Shown: one piece after another, positions 10,560-21,200 of the stretch | Numbering within the stretch: position 1 is the stretch's first letter | Layout: every line of letters starts with the position of its first letter | Assembly: GCF_963855985.1 (NCBI RefSeq) | Contig: NC_087098.1 | Coordinates: 14,962,501 to 15,026,500, forward strand | Length of the DNA stretch: 64,000 bases | Source: Ostrinia nubilalis | Taxonomy: Eukaryota; Arthropoda; Insecta; Lepidoptera; Crambidae | Direction: 5' to 3' | The notes under the pieces: generated by a model | Databases searched by the model: none | Told to the model about the DNA's origin: nothing | What the model saw: only the letters and a program-made list of their open reading frames with translations | Made by a program: the position numbers and the translations under genes

Positions 10560-11700
10560 CTCAGATCATAGAAAGAGAATAGATATGAAGTCGCGCGTAA
10601 CTACAACGAGAACCAGTGTCCCCACATTTCCCCCACCACAGCTCCCACACACACATTCAACTGTGTAAAAACAAAGCGACTGAGAGTCTACGACAACATG
10701 TGCAACCGGCTTAAAAGTGCTGTGATTGGCCAGAAGGCGTGCCTTATGGCCAATCAATGGCCGCGTGACGTGACGCACACTTAGAAAAAAGCAATTAGAG
10801 AGAAGAAAGATAAAATGGAGTCGATAAGATATCGATACTTTAAATCCTGGGGGCAAGGCTCGAAATTGGTTTAAAAAATGCTTGTATGAAAACCTTTTTA
10901 TTATTATACGTTATTATTATGTTACTTTAATAATAATAACAGGATCACTGTAATTATTATTAACTACTATCGCGCATTAACTTTTTAATTATGGCGAAAT
11001 TCGTACCGCCTATGTTTATCAAAAATAATGCCTATATTAGGCTTTCAACTAGCTCTTATAGTAATTATATAGTTGACAGTTACTAATCCCTTCTACTATT
11101 GTTATTGTTTTTGTAAAAACTTAAAAATCGCAAGCAACTCATGATTTTTTCATTCAAAATTAGAAAATAGAAAATAATAATTTACTTCTATTTATCGATA
11201 ATAGGAAACCGTATTAGAACACGAGCCCTGCACTATGTTACGACCGGCACATGCGGCCGTACTGTGTATTTTCACGCGTCAGTGGATATCGGAAGAAATA
11301 AAATACATTGCGCAGTAGTTACGCATGACATAAAGTGGTTGCTAACTAAATCGTCAATGTACAACGTGTTTGAATTTTTATCACCACTAATTTCGATATC
11401 GCAGTAAATGTCACGGCACTGAATTCGTTCGTAAAAATGTTTAGTTTTTTTGTTTATAAGCAAAATACCAATGGATTTGCAATACTTGCATGTGGTAAAT
11501 GACTTCATTGTTCCTGTAGTTCTTCGTTTCACTTATGTTATTGCACGTTACGACGCATTATCCAACAATATCGGAGAACATTTCCTCAGTACGACTGAAT
11601 CGCGACTAACCTGGCGTCGCGGGCGATGTTCGTTTCTGGGCATATCGCGGAGACACGCGCCACGCCCCCGTTTCACATCTATTCCCTTCTATGATCTGAG
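10560..11700. mobile_element. hAT-like non-autonomous element
   Basis: Termini CTCAGATCATAGAA / TTCTATGATCTGAG (TIR about 25 bp) are flanked by a perfect 8-bp duplication GGTGAGTG (10552-10559, 11701-11708). An 8-bp duplication is the hAT hallmark. No transposase frame is visible in the 1.14 kb. It is inserted in the right arm of the large element. Confidence 0.8.
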
Positions 11701-11866
11701 GGTGAGTGCCAGGAAGAGGTGCAGCAACCGCAGTTAAGGAACGGCTGGGACGAACAAGGATCGGCGAATCCAGCTCGTATGCCTTGATAGGGTTACACTG
11801 GTTGAGGCGCTCCTTTTCAAGACTTGGAAGCCTGCGGGTAACGAGCCATTGGACGTGGAGAGGGTC

Positions 11867-11870
<4 letters not shown>

Positions 11871-11906
<36 letters not shown>

Positions 11907-12157
11907 TTTGGACAATTTCACACAGCGCCAGCTAGCCCCAAAGTAAGCAACTTAATGCTTGTGTTATGGGTGCTAGCTTAACGGATATACTACTTATATA
12001 CTTTTTTTTTAAATACATAAATATTATACATAGTCACACCCAGACCCGTCACAGAAATTAAAATTCATCATTTCAATTTCTGCCCGGCCGGGAATCGAAC
12101 CCGGGACCTCTCGGCATAGTAGTCCGTTCTGAACCACTACACCAAACGGCCGACGTA
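11871..12157 (-). mobile_element. tRNA-derived SINE, copy 1
   Basis: On the minus strand a tRNA-like head carries box A (TGGTGTAGTGGTTCAG) and box B (GGGTTCGATTCCC), followed by a body shared with 16460-16706. A long poly-A (poly-T at 11872-11900 on the plus strand) forms the tail. The head cannot fold into a full tRNA, so it is not a tRNA gene. Confidence 0.85.
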
Positions 12158-12685
12158 AATTATACACATATTTTCTACTTTGCCGAACATTTGCACGAGA
12201 ACGGTTTGTTCAAAACATATGAATTTGGTCTTATTTAATGCAGAATTAAATGCCCTTCAACCATCAGGAAGACCACTTTTCGATAGGGTAAGTCCTTTAC
12301 GCGGTATAACTGGAAAACCGAAAAAGCGCCCCTTTCGGGGGCCCCCACCACTTAAGCACAACTCCGTCGAAGTCGAAAACTTAGGAGAGTCTTAATGGGC
12401 AACCAATGAAGCCATTAAAGCAAAAAAATCTTTTGTAGGAATTATTTCCGATTTAAAAGCTAATTCTACTGGACTACTTATCGCTCGCGCGTAATTATAT
12501 TGCTGTCGAGACTGTGCGACGGGCGCCCGCAGTGAGTGTGCAACGCGATAGCAATATAATTACGCGCGAGCGATAAGGATGGGTAGCTTGGGGTCATTGG
12601 ACAAAATTCTACGTGCTCACGGACCAGACTTATAGACTGAAGACATTTCGTAGCTTCAAAACTCACATGACTGACATTTGATTGG

Positions 12686-12691
12686 TTTATT
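12686..12691 (-). terminator. Poly(A) signal of the 724-residue protein gene
   Basis: AATAAA on the minus strand, about 150 nt beyond the stop codon at 12842 and just before the end of the large element. Confidence 0.55.
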
Positions 12692-12841
12692 ATGCACTCG
12701 ACGGGCGTGATTTGGATGACGTCACACGCGTAATTATGAAGTCACTCACACGACTGGTGGAGTTTATTGTCGTATCGTCCACGGGGGTGACACAGGGCGC
12801 CGGCGTCACGCACGGGGCGCGGTGCGCGCGCGCGTCGCGTA

Positions 12842-12930
12842 TTATTTCCTGGCGGGCGGCTTCCGCGGCGTACGGCTGCTTTTGCCCGTTGACGTGGACG
12901 GCGTCGGCACTATTGGCGATGCTTTGTTCT
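12842..12930 (-). CDS. 724-aa protein, terminal exon 8
   Basis: Acceptor TGTTCCACAG; encodes ENKASPIVPTPSTSTGKSSR and TPRKPPARK, then TAA at 12844-12842. The phase and composition fit exon 7 exactly. Confidence 0.8.
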
Positions 12931-15900
12931 CTGTGGAACATTTGAACAATATGTTAAATGCATTGAATTAAACAATAAAGATACATTCTTCAAACGAAGC
13001 CACATTTTGTGACAGTTATTTAGAATTTTTAATTCTTTTTGAATTTTTTTAAAGTACTTTTTGCACCGCAAAGCGATCGCAAAATTGAACATGTCACGGA
13101 GGTTACTTTGTTTAGGATAAATAACATAAATTAAGAAGGCCACAGAAGTGACAAACTTTCGTGGCATTGGATATAGAGTTAGGGACATTTTCCCAGCAGT
13201 GGTAAATCGAATATTTAATAATAAAAAGTCGTCGTCGTCGTCGTTTCAGCCAAATGACGTCCACTGCTGGACAAAGGCCTCCCCCAAGGTTTTCCATAAT
13301 GAAAGGTCCTGCGCTGCCTGCATCCAGGCTCTTCCCGCGACCTTCACCAGATCGTCGGTCCACCTAGTAGGAGGCCTGCCCACGCTACGTCTTCAAGCCC
13401 GTAAATAAAAAGTCGCAAGAGATAAAATGTTTTTTGCTTTTTTAACATATCGATTGTTCCGTTGTGCATTATTTATTCATCACATCAGGGGCTCAAGGCT
13501 GTGACGTCAAGCAAATCATTGTATGTACCTTTAGCTGCGCTCCTTCTGCCCTTGCGCAGCGGCGTGGCGGGCTCGCTGGGCGGCTTGGCAGCGCGCTTGG
13601 GCGGCGTAGCCTTGGGCTTAGCCTTTTCCGTCACCGCTGTGGCCGTCTGTGGAAGTGACTGCTGGTCATACAGTGCGGTACGGCACGGTTGTGGTGTGAC
13701 GATAAGTGAGCATTATCAAGGCAATGTTTAATGTGAGTTGCGTATTAGAGAGGCAGAAAACGCGATTCAATTACAAGCAGAATTGGAGGATTTGAGCACG
13801 TGGATTTCAGAATCTATGAGCCAGTTCCTGATTTGAGATTTTTAGTTTGTGCAAGTTCATCCAATACGCAAGCATGATCATTATTGAAAACTTCATAGTT
13901 AAGTAGAAAAATAGCACGCTCAAGTTAAAAATCTCTTCTGTAATTAATTTATTTTTGTCAATTTTATTGAAAATCAAAATATCTTTATTCAATAAAAAAA
14001 AACTGTAATTTCTAAGTGTTAACCAACAGACGACTCAAGTCAGTAGTAAACGCAATGTACTCTGATAAAGTTAAAAGCAATGCCTTAAAATAGTCACTTA
14101 TCATCAAAACATTCAAACACCAAACATTTATTCTAACAGGGACTTTTCATCTCAGTTTATCAAGTAACTGTTAAATTCTTTGAATAATATTTTCATTAAA
14201 TTACTATTTAACCAACATTATTTCAATACTTTTCTCCATATAACCATAATAAACAATAAAATTTAATAAATTCAACACCAAAAATATTTCATGCAATATA
14301 GCATGCATAAAAAGATATTTAAATTGATAATATTGCAAATAATCGAAGAAATAAGGCTAAAAAATAAAAAAATTGGAAAGAAATGTAAAATCGAACACAA
14401 AAAGCAAGTAATGAGAATGAATGAAGATGAGATATGACGTGAAGTAGTTATTTTGAGACCTAATAGAGAAGACAAGTTATATCTAATAACATTTCGTAAA
14501 TTCGTAGTAGGCTGTCTTCATGTAAATTTGTTTATTACTTGGTAGCTACTTTTGACTCAAGTATTAAATAAACACCTAAAAAAATATTACAAATTACAAC
14601 CATTTCTGCCTATACTATGTTTTCATGTGTAACATGAAGATACAATTTTAATATGGTTGTTCACAAAATAAATAAATACAGTGTTCATGAATAAATTATG
14701 TAGCAATATTGCATATTTATACTGTGTAAATAAATTAACTTGGGCTCAATACTTTATCAAATTAGTAATTAGCCTACTACGTTTTCACTCTAAAGTTGGG
14801 GTTAGATGTGACAATTGATTGATAAAATCATGCAAGACACTATTAAATAAATTGATCCAGCAGGGCTGTAGGAAACATGCATGACAAATTATGGTTTCCT
14901 TCCACCGATATCAGTAAATAAATCTAAGTTGAGAACCCTAACTGCCTCATAATTTCTTAATGGAATCTGCGTGTTGTATGACTGCGAATAATAAAAAAAT
15001 AATACCTTGACCCAATCAAAATAAGGTTGAAGATTGTATACTGAAACTTTTAAGTTGCATAATATTCAATATACAACAATATTCGGGCATGCACACCGAT
15101 ATTGTAACAATACATAAAATAATACACAGTCAATCTCTCATTCAACTCATTCAAAACAATTTAAATAAAAATCTTTCATGAAACAAAGACAATCTACGCA
15201 TTTGTCTGTTTATTTTTAACCATTTATAAGGAATTTACTAAAGTTATTCAACGTTACTAGCAGTTTCTTCATAATAACGAAGTTTTTAAAAAATTAAAAA
15301 TTACATCTTGAAAAGATTTTCTTTTAAAATAATATCAATATTGTTGGCATTCCTGAATTATTTCAAGGTCTAAAGAGATCATAAGTTAATATGATTGAGT
15401 TAAAATGGTTCCATTTTCTTGTATCAATCAAATTGTAATACTAAACATGATGGTACAAAGGTAATTGCCAAAACCAGTAATTATAAAAAACCAAAACAGT
15501 AGGTTCATCACAATTTAGGTGTCCTTATCGCTATAACAGCAATGTTAACAGCATTTTGTTGTGTTCCGGCAGTTAGAGGTAAGATAGCCAGTTCCTCCGT
15601 GGTTGAGGATTCCGGGTGAAGCTCGCTTCCACCTTAGGTCTGATCATCACCTACCATCAGGTGAGATACAGGTCAAGAGGTTCCGCGTTGTGTCTTAAAA
15701 AAAAATAGAACAACTCAGTGTGTTATATTTTCGAATCGTAAAAAGAAACTGCTAGCACAAATTACAAAATCGGCAATGAAAGAAAACATCAAAACGAAAT
15801 AAACAGACATATAGCCGTCCCGCTCGCGCTGCAAGCGTGCGCGAACGAGACGGCGCACGCACACCTTACTCACTCTCGGACATGAATGTAAATGGCAGAT

Positions 15901-18154
15901 GATTGCGGATACGTACATTTCTATATATCCGTTGTACTATGCCTACCTTGCTAGTGGCCGCCACTGAGGGCGTACTACCTGACGCTTTCCGCTTATTGTT
16001 TGGCGTTTTGGGCGGGCTCGGCTTCGCTTTGCGAACGCTTTTCGGGCTACGCTTTGGCGTCGTCCGAGCCTTTTTGGCGGGCGATGCCGCTTCCGTCTGC
16101 AAGAAATGGACACGATCAAGTGTTGTACAGTGGGCTGAGTGCTCACTAGTGAGCGCGTTTAAAAAATGTATGAAAATTTTAGCTTTTGAACGTTTCCCGC
16201 TAGGGGCGCTGTACAATCCGTCATACATTGTTATTTTTGTCGCGCTGTCCGTCATACATTGTCGTTTGATGTAAACTCACACTAGGCCCTCAGACCACAG
16301 CTGATCAGGCTAATAATTCATATTCAAATAGTTTATCCAGTACATAGGCCCTTACCAGGGCACTTATACACGTCCCAAATATAGCTTGCCCTACCACAAC
16401 TTCGGGACAACATATGGGCTGGTGATGAGAAGTGGCGGAAGAATATAAATATAAATATCTTTGGACAATCTCACACAGCGCCATCTAGCCCCAAAGTAAG
16501 CAATTAATATGCTTGTGTTATGGGTGCTAGCTTAACGGATATACTACTTATATACTTTTTTTTAAATACATACATATTATACATAGTAACACCCAGACCC
16601 GTCACAAAAATTAAAATTCATCATTTCAATTTCTGCCCGGCCGGGAATCGAACCCGGGGCCTCTCGGCATAGTAGTCCGTTCTGAACCACTACACCAAAC
16701 GGCCGACGGAAGAAACTCAGTCACATTTGTCAGCCTCTCTTAATTTATAGCGTACATGACACGCAATAAGTGCGAGCTAGGCAGGTAAAATCCACGCATT
16801 CTTGTTATTTAAATAATCGTTTACTTTATAGTATCCTTTTTTCATAAGGATTTTTTAAACCTGTACTTTGTAATACGTTTTTGTTGCAAAACTGTCTTTC
16901 ATATAAGCATAGAAGACGCCTAGCTTGATGTTTCGTTCGTCTGCACAGATTTAAACACTGGCGTCTTAAATTATTAAGTATTTGAACACCATGGGTACCT
17001 ATTTCAAGCGCCTGCTAATCACTCATAGATTATTGAAAAGTAATCTGCTGCAGGGGTTAATTACAATGGGGTCCATTTTTTCAAGGAAAATGTAGTCTAA
17101 ATCTAATGCGCTGTTTACAGTACACCAATGTGACATTATACAGATCGCATTGGTTTTGAAAGTCAAATCAATTTATCCCGGAATAGCCTGTCACAATAGG
17201 CATTTATCAGAATTCGTGCGTCATGTTTTCGTATGCAGCGGCTTTGTTTAGCATAATCCATCGAAAGTGACATTGTATAGATGAATTTATGAATAGTTCA
17301 GGTTTGTGACGTACGAATTAAATGAACACACGTGTTTCCACTACCTAGACCTCCTATGCATTTCCACACAGTACACACGCCTTTAAACGGGAAATGAGAA
17401 ATACCCTGCACTAAGTTCTCAAGCTGAACTCTGCAAATTAAACTATTCAAGTTTTTGAAACGATTTCGGAATAATTGCGTTAGTATGTCACTTTGTTTAG
17501 GGACGCCTAGAGGCAACGATATGAGTATGTATAAGCTTAGGCGCAGACCACCGACTTTTAGTCGGCCGATGGTTGGGCCCGACATATAATGTGCGCACTT
17601 TCATTCATACTGATTAACAGCCCGACCTGACTACACTCGACATCAAATAAATCGCACCTCCCGCGACAAGCATTTTCAAACGTATGCATCCCCACTTCCC
17701 ACCAATATTGGTACCATTTAAAAGCCTAGTTCTAACCTTCATTTCATTAAAGGAAAGGTTTTTACCCCAAAACCGTGTCTTTAGAAGGATCCAGAGTCAC
17801 TTCTTCAAAAAATAGGTAGTTACGCTAGAGCCAACTTTTATGGCTATAAAACTGTTAAGTTGGGTTTAATTGCTATTCATCTGTTAAAGAGGACACGTGA
17901 GATCATTATTTGGTTTTATAACCATAAAAATTGGTCTAGTTGAGGTATTTTTTCAAGTCACATTTATGGTATACTAGCTTTCCGCCCGCGGCTTCGCCCG
18001 CGTGGAATTTTGTCTGTCACAGAAAAACTTTATCGCGCGCGTCCCTGTTTCAAAAACCGGGATAAAAACTATCCTATGTTCTTTCCCGGGACTCAAACTA
18101 TCTCTATGCCAAATTTCATCAAAATCGGTTGCGAGGTTTAAGCGGGAAAGCGTA

Positions 18155-18215
<61 letters not shown>

Positions 18216-21200
18216 GTTACTTTCGCATTTATAATATTAGTTGGGATGTTAATCATTTATTAAGAAATTAAATGTGTTTTTCTTTAAGGATATTTATTGG
18301 GCTTTCAAATAACACCAATATTGTTGGGGCACCATGATTGTGTCAGAAGAAAATCGTTAAAGTTCGCGTCGCGGAAGGTGCGGTTTATTTGATGTTGAGT
18401 ATATTATCGGCCAACTAAAAGTCGGTGGTCTGCGCCTAGGCTTAGTATGAAAAACCTTGCCTCTAGTACTCGGCATTTTGTGAATATTATGTGAATGTGT
18501 GTAAGTTTGAAAAACTGCCCCAATGTGTCCGAAGCATCGACGCGAGGCTGCAAATGTGTTCAAAAACCCTGTTTCAGTGTGAGCGAGATAAGCGATGGCA
18601 AATGACAGTGGCGTAACTATAGGGTGGCGGGGCTGGCAAAATGCCACGGGCCCCCGACCTGAGGTGGCCCCGGCCCAAGACCTAGATACGCCAAGGGCCC
18701 CATGCACAGAATAGACATGTTGACACCACCAATCAATTGATGTACTTTTTAAACCTGTCAAAACGAAACTCTCCCATAGATATTGTATGGCACTACAAGC
18801 AAGTGACGTCACTATTTTGTCAACACAATTATACTACTTTTTTCAATTACAATGCGACCAAAAATCGTAATTTACAGGTTGTGATTTCGAATTATTGGAG
18901 AATGGTGTCAAATTGTCCATTTGCCACGCGCCTCAGATGGTATAGTTACGCCACTGACAAACGATGTGAATATGTTATGTTTAAGTAGAAAAATCCCCCA
19001 ATGAATATGCGTGGATGGTGTAGGTCTGAAACCCCTAGGTCTCGGTGTGAGCGAGACAAGTGATCGCCTAACTGCCCAAGTGCGAGCGAGACAACTGACC
19101 TGAGTTTCGGGAGCGGCGCGGGCGCGCGGCGAGGCGTGGCGGCCTCGCTTGCGGCCTTTCTCTAGTTGAGACTCGTCCGTGTACAGCGACAAGTCCACTG
19201 CAAGCGGATATAAGCTTTAATAAATTATAGGATAGAGGCGACAATCGCGCGTGTGCAGCGACGAGGCTCTTACGTAATAAATGAATGGCCCCTTAGAACA
19301 CAGCCATAGAGGCGACGAGCGCCCAGTGGTATTGTCATAAGTCATGGCAAATAGACTTTCATAATGCGCCCGGTAAGACTTCAATGAGGGCTATCGTTTT
19401 TATACTGAACAGTTGGCACCCTTGGCGTTTACCAGGACCTTACTCTACAGTGGCGCCATCTTGGTGAGTGCAAATACGATAGTCATCCTACCACTTAAGC
19501 GCTCACAAGTTGGCGCCACTGTCTTCGCTACTAGCAAGTGACAGGACCTTACTCTACAGTTGCGCTAACTGGTGAGCGCTAAAACGATAGCCCTCATTGT
19601 TTAAAGGCATACAGTGGATGGGTTCTAGTTTTCGTGCACATGTATGGCCTTGAGGTGCCTCAAAATAAATAAAACTACCACAGATAGGTATGGCGACCAC
19701 GGACCAGAAAAAGTATTGCGGTGGAGATATTTGAGAGAGGACTTTGTCCAGCAGTGAACATTATTGGAACCATACAATGTTTGAAATGCATAGACTAGAT
19801 AAAATATTTACAAAATGTCCTAAATTGCTGTCCAAACACCGCGACATGGTGCCCAGAATGCTAGCTGCATTTCCGCGCTGAATGGCCAAACTGATTTGTT
19901 GGCCAAGAAATGCGCCAGCTCTCCTATCGCCTATACAGTCTATAAGCCGCTTGGCTAATAAACATTATTTGGTTTAGACGACTACTACAAATACTCACGC
20001 CCGTCAGGATGTTCCTCGGTGACCTCCATGTTGTTCCCGCCGCTTTGTTCCGCCTTGAGCGCGCGGTCGAGGATGGACTTGCCGCGCCGCCGTCCGAAAC
20101 TATTAGAAAGAGCCTAAAATTGCTGTAAAAACACTACAAATAAGACACTCACGCCCGTCAGGATGTTCCTCGGTGACCTCCATGTTGTTCCCGCCGCTTT
20201 GTTCCGCCTTGAGCGCGCGGTCGAGGATGGACTTGCCGCGCCGCCGTCCGAAACTATTAGAAAGAGCCTAAAATTGCTGTAAAAACACTACAAATAAGAC
20301 ACTCACGCCCGTCAGGATGTTCCTCGGTGACCTCCATGTTGTTCCCGCCGCTTTGTTCCGCCTTGAGCGCGCGGTCGAGGATGGACTTGGCGCGCGCCTG
20401 CTCGCCCGGCTTGAGAAGATACGCGCCGCCGTCCGAAACTAATAGAAAGAGCCTAAAATTGCTCTAAAAACACTACAAATAAGACACTCACGCCCGTCAG
20501 GATGTTCCTCGGTGACCTCCATGTTGTTCCCGCCGCTTTGTTCCGCCTTGAGCGCGCGGTCGAGGATGGACTTGCCGCGCCGCCGTCCGAAACTATTAGA
20601 AAGAGCCTAAAATAGCCCTAAAACACTACAAATAAGACACTCACGCCCGTCAGGATGTTCCTCGGTGACCTCCATGTTGTTCCCGCCGCTTTGTTCCGCC
20701 TTGAGCGCGCGGTCGAGGATGGACTTGCCGCGCCGCCGTCCGAAACTATTAGAAAGAGCCTAAAATTGCTCTAAAAACACTACAAATAAGACACTCACGC
20801 CCGTCAGGATGTTCCTCGGTGACCTCCATGTTGTTCCCGCCGCTTTGTTCCGCCTTGAGCGCGCGGTCGAGGATGGACTTGCCGCGCCGCCGTCCGAAAC
20901 TATTAGAAAGAGCCTAAAATTGCTCTAAAAACACTACAAATAAGACACTCACGCCCGTCAGGATGTTCCTCGGTGACCTCCATGTTGTTCCCGCCGCTTT
21001 GTTCCGCCTTGAGCGCGCGGTCGAGGATGGACTTGCTGCGCCGCCGTCCGAAACTATTAGAAAGAGCCTAAAATTGTCCTAAAACACTACAAATAAGACA
21101 CTCACGCCCGTCAGGATGTTCCTCGGTGACCTCCATATTGTTCCCGCCGCTTTGTTCCGCCTTGAGCGCGCGGTCGAGGATGGACTTGCCGCGCCGCCGT

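Larger units (their letters stand above)
7806..12630. mobile_element. Large inverted-repeat DNA element with nested insertions
   Basis: The left arm (7806 to about 8511) and the right arm (about 10443-12630) are reverse complements over some 700 bp. The arms share the CGGTCCGTGAGC...ATTTTGTCCAATGACCCC terminus, the GGGGGCCCCCGAAAGGGGCG block and the GCCTAGCCGTATACCTGGTC block. The right arm is expanded by a hAT-like element (10560-11700) and a poly-T/SINE (11870-12157). The loop received an RTE LINE (8512-10237). No transposase ORF was seen, so it is presumably non-autonomous. It shares termini with the MITE at 6681-6854. Confidence 0.75.
17536..18448. mobile_element. Foldback MITE split by nested elements
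   Basis: GCTTAGGCGCAGACCACCGA at 17536 and its reverse complement near 18448 (GTCGGTGGTCTGCGCCTAGG) form the outermost inverted repeat around the TIR element at 17632-18403. Confidence 0.55.

Noticed and set aside
12080..12154. tRNA gene on the minus strand (box A and box B present); likewise 16636-16706 and 59140-59214
   Set aside because: The acceptor and anticodon arms do not pair properly. The first two are followed by the same SINE body and an A-rich or AT-rich tail, so these are SINE heads.
12682..12945. Plus-strand 87-codon ORF over the terminal exon of the 724-aa protein gene
   Set aside because: The minus strand has an acceptor, matching phase and a tail sequence that continues exon 7; the plus frame has none of these.
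17298..17585. 95-codon minus-strand ORF
   Set aside because: Its start lies in a foldback MITE arm and nothing in it resembles a protein family.
18357..18812. 151-codon minus-strand ORF
   Set aside because: It crosses the ends of two different transposable elements and has no coherent protein features.
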